Of a stretch of 37,572 bases of DNA, positions 1 through 8,582 are shown piece by piece. The notes below the pieces were generated by a model, which ran no database searches, was not told the origin of the DNA, and saw only the letters and a list, made by a program, of their open reading frames with translations. Positions within the stretch are counted from its first letter, which is position 1, and each line of letters starts with the position of its first letter. This stretch comes from Schoenoplectus triqueter (lineage: Eukaryota > Streptophyta > Magnoliopsida > Poales > Cyperaceae), in assembly GCA_964058805.1 (NCBI GenBank), contig CAXKVV010000456.1, positions 1-37,572 on the forward strand. The letters run 5' to 3'. A program made the position numbers and the translations under genes.

Positions 1-136
1 TCTTTAAAACAGGGCCCACATCGCAACAGAAGGGATAACAGAATTGGAGAACCATGTTCATGAGCCAAGCTAACTCAATTGATGGTGTTTAGATGGTGTA
101 TGACTCTAATTCCTTTGGTGCACCATTTCAATTGCT

Positions 137-144
137 TATATAAA
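137..144 (+). promoter_or_regulatory. Putative TATA box
   Basis: A TATATAAA octamer sits in otherwise unremarkable sequence. About 30 bases downstream begins a purine-rich stretch that ends in a strong splice donor (GT at 385). The spacing fits a Pol II core promoter driving a leader exon. It could belong to a host gene or to an LTR, because no coding region could be attached to it inside the window. Confidence 0.4.
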
Positions 145-169
145 CCGATTACACACAGAGAAGAACACA

Positions 170-384
170 CACGCAAGAATAGAGCATAGACATACCTTTT
201 ACAGTGAATAGTGAGGGTAAGAGAGCAAGAGCAGGAAGAAGAAGTAATAGAATCGATTGATCTCAGTTACAAACTTGAGAACTCGATTGAATTTCTTCAA
301 TTCTCCAAAAAGAGAGCTCTGTCACTCTTGGATCACAGTCAATTAGAGGTTTGGAAGCTTGATTTGTGGTAATTCAAAGAGAAG
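170..384 (+). other. Putative 5' leader exon ending in a splice donor
   Basis: This purine-rich stretch follows the TATA box and ends AAGAGAAG|GTATGTAG, a near-ideal plant 5' splice site with GT at 385-386. No ATG opens a long frame. It looks like a non-coding first exon with a 5'UTR intron, or the R-U5 part of an LTR. No tRNA-Met or tRNA-Asp primer-binding site follows, which argues weakly against an LTR. The start is estimated from TATA spacing only. Confidence 0.3.
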
Positions 385-725
385 GTATGTAGTTCACACT
401 CCTATTGGAATAACAGTATAATCATTATTGAATTCCCTATTTCTTTCTTCTGATTTTCATCTTTCCACTCTTTTCTTTGTGAATTGCTTGATCTGGTGCT
501 TATATTTGCTGTGTTTCTTGAGTGAATTTTGATCATAGAGGTTATAATTGAGTATTGAAATCGATTGATCTCGGAATATACAACCTGAGAACTCGATATA
601 TCAGTATTCAATTCTTTCCTTTAATCAATTGTGCAAATTGACTAGGTTCTCAGATATACCAAGTGTATAGGTGTTTAGATTTCATTCTATGGGCTGATAG
701 ATCTCAGTTTAAGCTTGAGAACTCA
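252..725 (+). repeat. Three dispersed copies of a GATCTC...GAGAACTC motif
   Basis: Related segments lie at 252-290, 560-600 and 694-725. Each contains GATCTC, then 8-12 variable bases, then CTTGAGAACTC or CCTGAGAACTC; the first two are also flanked by ATCGATT. Spacing is irregular (about 310 and 135 bases), so this is not a simple tandem array. The copies span the proposed exon/intron boundary. Confidence 0.5.
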
Positions 726-2645
726 GCAATGTTGCATTTCTGATGAATCGCGATGAGATTCTGGAAAATTGATTAATAAACCATCAAGATAAGCTAAATT
801 GTATAAGTCTGTCGCATAACTTTCAGTGCTTTGAGTATATGAAGTGATAAGGGTATGAATTTTACAAAAGAACAAGCGATTCTCACAATTCTGGAACCGG
901 TACCAATCGGTACCGAGCGTTATCAATCAGTATCAAATCCCAGCTTGATTTCAGAGTGATTACAATCACTATAACTGCATTGAGGTGCATTATATCGTCA
1001 AGACGATGAGTATTAAGATCAGAATTATGATGATCGTTGGTCGAATTGATCGAATTTGTCAAATGAAACTTGCCGGTACCGAGTCACACCAGCACGTGGT
1101 AAGTAGTGATGGCATTCATGGTGTTCTATTGTTCTAATCATCAATCAAGCACCGTAAATGGATTCTTTGTCATAAGACGATGCTGACGCACTCGGCCGAT
1201 CGGGAATCCGCCGTTTAGATCGCCGGCGACACCGTAGAATCAAGAAGATGAGATAATACGGGTATTGATGCACGAGCGCGAACTTTGAAACATATGTATG
1301 AATCTTGGAATAGATCGGACGTACATGATGAATCGCGGCTCTAAAAAGAATAACGATTGAAACATTCATGGTGTTCTATTTGTGTCGCTCGTTGTATTTG
1401 TTCGTGCTTAATGTTACTAATTTTAGGATTTGAATCCGCGTCATTCCATAAAGAGTTGAGATTTATTAGAGCATGTGCATCGCTGTAATTGCATAAACAA
1501 AGATATAGATATCGGCCGGCAGATGATCGCGCTTGAGGTACTGTTTTAATTCAATGTGTTCTAAAATTAATTTTTGTTTCGTTAAAGAGTGAAATGGGAT
1601 ATGATGTAACTTACGGTATCTTTTTTTAATGAAAATAATATCCTGATTTAATCCATAATCTCAATAATTTAAAACAAATTAATCTAGATATTTTTACCAC
1701 GATGTCACTGGTGATGGGGTCGGGAGGGGCAGTCTGTCGCATCCATGCATCCACTGCCGTCTCCATTCATCTAGATATTCTATAAGGTTCTATTTATGTA
1801 TATATTCAAAAAGTAGTTTTTGTCCATCATAATGTTTTATTTCTCAATTTGAAATATTGGTCATCAAATCAGACGAGGCTATTTAGATAACAAATGCTTA
1901 TATTCCACTCTTAGCCTCACACTATTTTTTTTCCAGAATCAAGATTCAGACTCGATTCAGATTCTGCAAATGCCTCTCATGCCTCTTCACATCGATCATA
2001 GAGAAATCATGATAACTTGAGTTGCCTCCAATCATGATTATTTTCCAAAATACAGTTGTAAGACTACTGCTCCAACCAGATCTTGCTCCTCTGACAGATT
2101 TGGCATCATTCATTCTTTTGTCATCTACAGAAATTATGACTGAGAAAGGTGATCCAATTTTCCTTTCCATTAATACTCACAAGTTGCTAATTTAATTTAG
2201 TGCTCGATTTATTTATTCTTTTTCGAAGAATCGGCTATGTTATTGTCAAATATCATACAATTAAGTTCAACAATATGTAGGACGTAATGATTTCACTATC
2301 TTACTATTCATGATATGAATTGTATGATACGGTATGATTTATAGGTTATCGAAACGAATCGTATGATGTAGTACGATTTTATAGTATTAATATTTGATTA
2401 TTTATTATTTAGTGTACCGTACATTATGTGTTAGTAAGCGTGTTAATATGATATTTTAGAATTATTTATAAAGTATAAATCTATAAATATGACTTATCTG
2501 TGTAGTATGTACATATTAAAAAATTTATACATTTTATAATTTTTTTTCAAGGTATAAATATGTCTTCTCAGTGTTATAGTGTTAATATTTAACTTGTACA
2601 TTTGTCTGTGACTTTTTTTTTATAAATTAACTGTATTTTTTAGAA
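726..2645. other. Intergenic DNA without a recognised gene
   Basis: AT-rich DNA with a GC-richer patch around 1180-1240. Two copies of an 18-base motif (CATTCATGGTGTTCTATT) lie near 1113 and 1364. A minus-strand 74-codon frame at 1946-2170 looks exon-like in composition but I recognise no family. From 2290 to 2420 the text becomes a degenerate run of ATCGTATGAT-like words. No supported gene. Confidence 0.5.
1379..1468 (+). repeat. Dispersed repeat, partner at 29774-29870
   Basis: Starts TTTGTGTCGCTCGTTGTA and continues through a TTTTAGGA(T/C)TTGAATC core into GAG(A)TTTATTA. The same order of words recurs at 29774-29870 with substitutions and small indels. The family is unknown. Confidence 0.5.
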
Positions 2646-2995
2646 CTAACTGTGTACTCGCGCGTTGCAATGATTTTTTTATTTAGATATAGAAAAATAT
2701 CAAATGATAATATGTATGTCATTCTAATATGAAAAAAAATCAATAAACGCAAGTTAAAAACTTGATCTATATCAGATAAAATCTCGCATAATATCTCTCA
2801 ACTTTTAATTCTCTTCCTCCTATATGGTAAAGAAATGAAGAGGAATACAAAATAATTGACGTTATCGTGTTCATCTAATTAGTCAAAATTAATGTAAATC
2901 ATTGGATGATGAATATTTTGGGATATAAAAAATTTGAAGGAAATGACAAAAAATGGACCAATTCAATTCTTAGTTGCTTTATATAATAGTATAGA
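2646..2995 (-). mobile_element. Short non-autonomous Helitron
   Basis: Read on the minus strand, the element starts at 2995 with TCTATACTATTATATAAAG, preceded by a host A (2996). It ends near 2646 with a GC-rich CAACGCGCG block about a dozen bases upstream of TTAG followed by T. The same 5' terminus starts the Helitrons at 5192 and 7316, and the CAACGC(C)GCG block recurs before CTAG at 7808. The canonical 3' end is CTRR, so TTAG here implies one terminal substitution. At ~350 bp with no helicase it must depend on an autonomous relative. Confidence 0.6.
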
Positions 2996-3378
2996 TATAG
3001 ATTAACAAAGAAGTAATTTATTTTGATAGTGTTTAATAGTTATATAGCATGTAATATAATGACGCATCATAAAAATATGATAGATTTTGTTATTGATTTT
3101 TTTAATGAAATTTATTTATAGTTTGTTATATTAATATTACTTAATATATGTTAAACAATTCGATAATATTAAATAGTACAATACAGGATATATAGTACCA
3201 TTCGAAATCATTGGAAGGACGTGATGAATGAGATGACCAAACAGAATACCTACTTTCCTGTAGTGCATTTTCATCATAAATGAGATATTAATTCTCGTCC
3301 GATTCATTATTGATTGTGTCTGACGCATCCCTTCTCGTCTGGCCACCAAAAAAAAGGAATATTATATTACTCCCCAAT
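2996..3378. other. AT-rich spacer, no gene seen
   Basis: Low-complexity AT-rich sequence between the minus-strand Helitron and the LINE relic. No feature beyond short A/T runs could be supported. Confidence 0.5.
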
Positions 3379-3726
3379 ATGGTGGTTGATTTGCATTATG
3401 CGGATGATATTCTGATTTTTATTAAGACGGATAATAGGATGGTTGAAACCTTAAGTGGTTATTTATTGCGTTTGAAGGATTATCTAGTCTCAAAGTCAAT
3501 TTTGTTAAATCCTTTGAATTTAACTTCTAGTAAGTCTTGCCATTATGCACAAATTTTGGGGTATAAGGTAGGGACATTACTTATTAAATATATGGGGACT
3601 CGTTATATTGGACAAAGTCTTCTCGGACTACTTGGATGGATTTGATTACACGTACGTATTCAATGTAGACTACAAATTTTGAAAGGAAAATTTTTGTCCA
3701 TAGGGAGTTGGCTGATTTTTGTCCAT
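3379..3726 (+). pseudogene. LINE (non-LTR) reverse transcriptase relic
   Basis: The forward frame reads LHYADDILIF, with the YADD catalytic box of a LINE-type reverse transcriptase at 3397-3408. Downstream are a SKS-like patch and, in a second frame, GKFLSIGSWL, which resembles the conserved 'W.GK.LS.GGR' block after the palm domain in plant LINEs. A stop near 3643 separates the blocks, so this is a decayed internal fragment with neither the endonuclease nor the C-terminus. It ends exactly where tandem block A1 begins (3727), so the array breakpoint probably truncated it. Confidence 0.7.
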
Positions 3727-3928
3727 ACGGAAGTTTCAATTAGTAAAATTTATATGAATTGCTCGGCTTATGATCACATTTGTTAATAGGGATTGTATGG
3801 TAATTTTTTTTGAACCAGTCACTTATTGTCTGTGCAGGTTAATCGCTGTGTTATTGTTTCTAATTAATCCAAACCATTGTTAAATTATTCATGACTAAAC
3901 TTTACCAACCACTCATAATTTTTGACAG

Positions 3929-4050
3929 ATGCTTCGCCTGTCAGTATTAGTGTATTGCAAGGAAAGAAAGCAACAGGCGGTTCCTCCCATTCCTTGTTGA
4001 TTGGTAAAGGCATGTTAGCTTTGTTTATGGGTAAACAGCTACTGCGATAA
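3929..4050 (+). pseudogene. Relic 3'-terminal exon, copy 1
   Basis: A TTTTTGACAG acceptor is followed by 122 bases: two bases completing a split codon, then 39 sense codons ending LLIGKGMLALFMGKQLLR and TAA (4048-4050). The frame looks protein-like (Gly/Lys/Ser-rich, then hydrophobic), and all three array copies appear identical here. I do not recognise the family. In this copy the upstream exon is cut off at the array breakpoint (3727), so this is a fragment. The intact upstream pieces are in the copies at 19081 and 26330. Confidence 0.5.
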
Positions 4051-4716
4051 TCGTATATAAATCATTTATTTAATGTGAATAGTACTGAAGCGAATGATTG
4101 TGATTGTTCGCGCTTCAAGGATCAGCGCTAACTGCTGAATTCTGTGGATAAACGTTGAATATATGAGGATAAACACTCAGAGATTTATTATCAGCCTCCA
4201 AAAAAATCATAATTGCATCTGCTAACATTGATTTCAAATGTAAGATTATTATATAAAGAGGCACATGAACAGAACCTCGAGTCGAGATTAAATTTTATTT
4301 CATTACAATATATTATACTCTCGAAGAAAATATTTTCTTTGAAGACCTGATAAATAAAAGAATGTCACCAATTTTTTTACGCTTTGGTGTATACTTTTAA
4401 AGGAAAACCAGACGGAGATAGAAGGGTGCTAGAGGAGGCCCAATGTTTGCAAAAACTTGTGACACTTAATTGACATTCCAACTAAATAGCAATGACAGTA
4501 ATAATATTAACAGTGCACACAAGGACAATTTGTTGTTGTCTAATAATATTACAGTACATACATGGACAATTATTGTTGTTATTAATTTTGACGGGCCCCC
4601 CTCCAGCCACCAAAATGGGAAATATCTGGCTCCGTTTCTTTCTTTATGCCTTGTTCTGTTCCATCCTCATGAATTCCCATCTTCTATCTGATGGGGAGAA
4701 GCCGAACTCGCTCTTA
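4051..4716. other. Presumed 3' flank of the relic exon
   Basis: AT-rich sequence downstream of the relic stop codon. Overlapping frames at 4470-4746 are preserved in A2 simply because the copies are near-identical; A3 does not keep them intact, so I do not call a gene. The site GATTATTATATAAAG near 4258 is one of the diagnostic differences between A1 and A2/A3. Confidence 0.45.
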
Positions 4717-4725
4717 ATTTCTATA

Positions 4726-5110
4726 GGGAAGGGATCACTTAGATAATAGTTATCTTGATAATTTTGACAATGAATTTTTAAATATGAAAAATAAATAAAA
4801 ATAAAAAAATTATATGGATATATTTTTCTACTTATAAATTAACGGTGATTCAAATTTCATATAATTTCATTATCGTTTAATAGTCCATAAAATACCGTCA
4901 AATTATAACCATTGTAACTTGTATAAAATTTTGATGGTCCTTGATAGAGTATCAAACAATAATGAAATTATATGAAATTTGAATCGCCATCAATCTATAT
5001 GTAGAAGAACATATCCATAAGTTTTTTCTATTTTTATTTTTTTTTAATATTTATTTCAAAATTTATTGTCAAGATTGTTAAAATAACCTATTGTCAAGTG
5101 ATCCCCACCC
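4726..5110. mobile_element. MULE-type MITE with 9-bp target duplication, copy in A1
   Basis: A 385-bp foldback with inverted ends: GGGAAGGGATCACTT on the left, and AAGTGATCCCCACCC on the right, which is nearly its reverse complement. Flanking it on both sides is the 9-bp direct repeat ATTTCTATA (4717-4725 and 5111-5119). The interior is largely self-complementary: the ATTTCATATAATTTCATTAT arm near 4855 pairs with its counterpart near 4960. A 9-bp target duplication is typical of Mutator-like elements. There is no coding capacity. Confidence 0.75.
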
Positions 5111-5521
5111 ATTTCTATAATCACCATTTCATCATCATTATAATAATACTTTGGCCGTCAAGATATGTTGGTTTCTATTAAAAATTCTTTATCTATACTA
5201 TTATATAAAGCATTTAAGAATTGGAGGGTCTATTTTTTGTCATGGTAATTTTTTATTATACCCATTTTATCCCTCAATTAGACGGATAATATTTATTATT
5301 GGTTGATCGAACGTATGTGATCGCGTCCATTAATCCGCTCTTTCTCTCCATTTCTTTTCCTTATATACTATTTGTCAAACAGTAAAATTTAATTTGAAAA
5401 ATAATAAGGATAATTAAGATAAAGAATTAAAATGACGTAACACCAATTAATAAATAACGTGAACCGATAATTAAAGAAATATATACATAAACGAATAAAT
5501 AAATAAACCTAACAATAAATG

Positions 5522-5571
<50 letters not shown>
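5522..5571 (+). repeat. AAT trinucleotide microsatellite
   Basis: About 16 uninterrupted AAT units. The equivalent run in A2 (near 20935-20980) is interrupted by substitutions, and in A3 (near 28185-28215) it is shorter. The locus is therefore a rapidly changing marker within the array. Confidence 0.9.
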
Positions 5572-5876
5572 GAAAAATATATATATCAGCAAATGATGAC
5601 TTACGTAAATTAGTAAATGAAAACCTAAAGTTTTTTTTAAATAAACTAAAATAATTAGACTAGTAACTAATTAAATGAAAATAAATATAAGTTCGAAACA
5701 AATAATAGATCAATCAAACTAGAATTTAAGTAAAGTGAAATAATACAAAAACTAAATATGACATAATATTAACTCAAGGGCAATAGATACAAATGGAATA
5801 ATAATGCTAATTAAGTCAAAATAAAATAAACCTTAAAACTTAAATTTACTCTAAGGAAGTGACCCATTACACATAT
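5572..5876. other. AT-rich interior of the Helitron block
   Basis: No gene or motif is supported. The sequence is A-rich on this strand with many TAAAT words and is conserved in A2 and A3. Confidence 0.5.
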
Positions 5877-5940
5877 GGCCACACCACCAAGTGCCATGTT
5901 GGTGTGCCACAGAAAATCACCAGCCACTCTCTCTCTCTCT

Positions 5941-5965
5941 CACATTAAATGAGACATTTAATGTG
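5941..5965. repeat. Perfect 11-bp-stem hairpin, copy in A1
   Basis: CACATTAAATG, loop AGA, CATTTAATGTG. It lies between a CT dinucleotide run and a pyrimidine-rich stretch. A second, imperfect hairpin (GGCCACACCACCAA... against TTGGTGTGCC) lies just upstream at about 5877-5908. The stem is kept in all three array copies, while the loop reads AGT in A3. Confidence 0.6.
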
Positions 5966-6184
5966 GTCACCTCACCGGTCTCTCTCTTCTTTCTCCTTCT
6001 CTGTCTCACAACAGATCTGTCGCTCCCCTCTTTCTTTCTGTCTTTCGCCCCTTGTTTCTCCCTTTGCTCTCTGACGAGAGAACTCACCACTCTCCCCTTT
6101 CCGCTTCTGCCTCTGCCTAAACCCTAGGGGGGGGGGAGAGCGAATGGTTCGCTCCCTCACCTATCGTTTCCCTCCGTACCTAGA

Positions 6185-6388
6185 GCGTCGAGTCTCGTTT
6201 TGATATTTTGCTCTTCCGTACTCGTTTTCTGCGGTAACGAGGGCGTCGGGTCCCGTTTTCATATTTTGCGCGTCCGGACTCGGTTTCGGCGGTGCCAACT
6301 GCGTCGGGTCTCGTTTTCTTATTTTGTGCCCTCGAATTTTTTTTCGACGGTACCGAGGGTGTCGGGTCCCGTTTTCATGTTTTGTCCC
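6185..6388 (+). repeat. 58-bp minisatellite, ~3.5 units (A1)
   Basis: Units start at 6185, 6243, 6301 and 6359, an exact 58-base period. Each begins G(C/T)GTCG(A/G)GTC(T/C)CGTTTT, and the full units end in a GGTACCGAGG-like word. The tract is GC-rich against an AT-rich background. Because 58 is not a multiple of three, a translated repeat is unlikely. It is present in A2 and absent from truncated A3. Confidence 0.85.
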
Positions 6389-6468
6389 TTATATGAGAAT
6401 TAATATAAAAATATTTGGTGGGCTCGGGTGTCAAAATATTATTCTAGTTTGATGTTTGATATGGCGAG

Positions 6469-7245
6469 ATTTCATTTTACATCTTATTTCCAAATCTCTT
6501 TGCAAAAGCTAAATATCCTATCACACTACTCTTGCCCAAATTTGGAATAATGGGAATGATAAAATACCGCTTACAAGGGGGCTAGTTTACTTTTAAGGGC
6601 TGAAAAGACCATGGTTATTTTGATTATTGATGCTTATCTCCTGATTTTGCTGACCATGATACTGTAATATGGTCTTTAGAGTCAAAAGGGATGTTTACTG
6701 TTAGATCAATGTATTTATTTTTTCTGATGGAGGGGAACCGTAATATTTCAATAACTCAGTTATGGAATTTGCAATTACCACTTAAGATTCATTATTTTAT
6801 TTGGTTATTGCTATAAAATAAGAAAATAAGAATTTAGTTACAGATAATTTGGTTAAAAAGTGTTGAGTGGGATCTTTAACTTGTGCTTTCTGTCAAGAGA
6901 ATGAATCGGTTAACCACCTATCAATTACATGCTACTTTATGGCTAAATTTTGGAGGTTATTTCATGCTTTCAACATTCGACATATATATATTATTTTCAA
7001 TTTATGCTTGATTTCAGATTTATGGAAATCTGCTTTAGACTTGGGGGTATAGATAGGATCTTTGCTTTATCTCTTTTTGCAGTCATTTGATGGGTTCAAT
7101 GGAATGATCGAAATTAATTATTTTTTTTCTTAGCCTACGGGTCATTGATGAATGCATTTATTCTTAAAATTGCACATCTATTTCATATATGGGCAGATAC
7201 AGCAACTTCATTTGAAATTCTTTTGTCAGGGAGATCGGGTCCTGA
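6469..7245 (+). pseudogene. LINE C-terminal relic with zf-RVT region (A1)
   Basis: Pieces in shifting forward frames match the C-terminal part of plant LINE polyproteins: FPNLFAKAKYP, then DTVIWSLESKGMFTVRS (the 'W....G.FTV+S' block), then LPLKIHYFIWLL, then CAFCQ...VNHLSITC, a Cys-x2-Cys...His-x4-Cys zf-RVT zinc-binding motif around 6886-6930, and finally IWADTATSFE. Several frameshifts and stops show it is dead. It has the same orientation as the reverse-transcriptase relic at 3379, but that one lies outside the array unit, so the two need not come from one insertion. Confidence 0.7.
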
Positions 7246-7315
7246 CGTTTATTGAAGAATAGTGTTGTTGATTGGTACTGTTTTGAATATTATGTGATAT
7301 AGTTGTTTTGATTGA

Positions 7316-7808
7316 TCTATACTATTATATAAAGTAGTTAAGAATTAGAGTGTCCATTTTTATATGGTGTTTTTTTTATTATATTCATTTTATCTCTCAA
7401 TTAGATGGATAATATCTATTTTTGATTGATCAATGTATGTAATCGCAATCATTGATTATTTCTCTTCATTTCTTTCCCATTTATACTATTATTTGCATAA
7501 TATATTTTTTATTATTTATGCACATGATTTACAAATTAGAATACTCAATATATTTCTATCCATGTTAAGATATAAAAATTTGATTTAAGGTTTAAAGTAT
7601 GCACTATGATTAGCAACCTTGTACATATTTGATAAGAAATTAATGATGATAATATGTGCTAGAATAAATTATATTTCTTATCATAAACATCATGAATTAT
7701 TAATTCATATTGTGTAGAAAAACTCATTCAAGACTAAATCTGATTTTTATTATAGATTTTTATGTTTAAATAAAAGAGTCTGCTGCAACGCCGCGGATAT
7801 ATAACTAG
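7316..7808 (+). mobile_element. 493-bp Helitron, copy in A1
   Basis: Host A (7315), then TCTATACTATTATATAAAG at the 5' end. The 3' end has CTGCAACGCCGCGG about eight bases upstream of CTAG (7805-7808), followed by host T. The first ~190 bases align with the Helitron start at 5192 with many substitutions, so they are family members and not a recent duplication. No coding capacity. Confidence 0.65.
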
Positions 7809-8577
7809 TACTTATAAATTTGGGCTAGATTCCTTTACTTTCTGCATTTAAATTTAAACTATTTTACTTTGTCAAAAAAAAAATATGTATCTCCCCAATC
7901 ATTTGTCCCCAGCCAAAATTTTCTATTTTTGATCAATTTGACTTTTACTTATTTATGTTTTTCGCAAAATTGTTTCCCTTAATTATTTGCTAATGAAAGG
8001 ATTAATAATTGTTTGAAAATAGCGCTCCCCTCCCCTACCCAGACACCTAGTTTTTTTCTTCTCCTTCAAAGTCTCAAAACTCAAAAGGACTTTTCTCTAC
8101 GCTCATAGCACCATTACTTTCTTCTGTGATTGACGAGGCAAAGATAATCACACTGGTGCATCTAGACACTAGTTCCTTCAAAAGGAAAGAAAGTATTACT
8201 TGATCTAGACTTAGAATATGAGTGCATTCTACTTGTTCTGATTTATATTGCAAACAGGAGAATATTTTGGAATTTATATGGAAATGAAATTGTCACAAAG
8301 AAGATTTCATATACAAGAGAGAGGATATTTGAAGATGATACTTGTTTCTGGTATTGAAATATACTTTATATTTTTTTTTCTTGTTTCATTTATTCTTTAT
8401 TTTTTTAGGAAAATTACATCTATCGTAAATTACTTCCTGTTTCCCTTGTTTCATTTATTCCTTAATTTTTTTTTGGGAAGCACAATCCTCATCAATTCAT
8501 GTTTTTCCTTGAATAAATCTTTCGCTGACTAACTGTGATTTCTTCTCCGATATATTCTTTCAAGATGCACTTTTTGA
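7809..8577 (+). other. Right part of block A1, possible relic leader and exon
   Basis: From about 8030 to 8240 the sequence is pyrimidine-rich and leader-like. A TTGCAAACAG acceptor is followed by about 92 bases (8259-8351) ending TTTCTG|GTATTG, a plausible donor. In A2 one base differs (TATAGGGAAATG against TATATGGAAATG). No reading frame joins cleanly to the next exon-like piece in block B, so I leave it unnamed. Confidence 0.3.
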
Positions 8578-8582
8578 ACTAC
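8578..8582 (+). repeat. Left 5-bp target site duplication (ACTAC)
   Basis: ACTAC immediately precedes the retrotransposon's TG terminus and recurs directly after its CA terminus at 16737-16741. The uninterrupted paralogous site at 23987-23991 carries ACTAC once. Confidence 0.95.

Larger units (their letters stand above)
5192..7808 (+). mobile_element. Helitron-derived block in A1
   Basis: It starts at 5192 with TCTATACTATTATATAAAG after a host A (5191). A family-matching 3' end, CAACGCCGCGG then CTAG before T, lies at 7805-7808. Between them are an AAT microsatellite, CT-rich leader-like DNA, a 58-bp minisatellite, a LINE relic and a second Helitron 5' end at 7316. Either this is one Helitron that captured these pieces, or a 5' fragment lies next to a complete smaller Helitron. 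A weaker alternative 3' end is CTAG at 6444-6447, behind an AT-rich hairpin. The 5' end is better supported than the pairing. Confidence 0.5.
3727..8582 (+). repeat. Tandem array block A, copy 1 (A1)
   Basis: Copy 1 of a ~4.85 kb block that recurs almost base for base at 19138-23991 (A2) and partly at 26387-28711 (A3). The shared sequence starts at ACGGAAGTTTCAATTAG. Its left flank here is a LINE relic, whereas A2 and A3 are preceded by block B. The right edge is set by the retrotransposon target duplication at 8578-8582; in A2 the sequence runs on directly into block B. Confidence 0.9.

Noticed and set aside
4470..4746. Overlapping 73- and 84-codon frames conserved in A1 and A2
   Set aside because: Block duplication alone explains the identity. 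The counterpart in diverged A3 is altered, and one frame runs into the MITE. No domain is visible.
5522..5571. Possible CRISPR-like or other regularly spaced array
   Set aside because: It is a simple trinucleotide microsatellite without spacers. Nothing in the window resembles a CRISPR array, an operon or bacterial DNA.
5891..6127. 78-codon Leu/Ser/Pro-rich frame in the CT-rich segment (and 21303-21539)
   Set aside because: Pyrimidine-rich DNA gives such frames by composition. It contains a hairpin and CT repeats and leads into a non-triplet minisatellite.
6444..6447. CTAG after an AT-rich hairpin as the 3' end of the outer Helitron
   Set aside because: The preceding sequence lacks the CAACGC(C)GCG block seen at the family's other 3' ends. 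Kept only as an alternative.
3379..7245. Single LINE insertion split by later elements
   Set aside because: The relic exon spans the B/A junction in the other copies, so the LINE reverse-transcriptase piece at 3379 lies outside the ancestral unit and cannot be assumed continuous with the zf-RVT relic.
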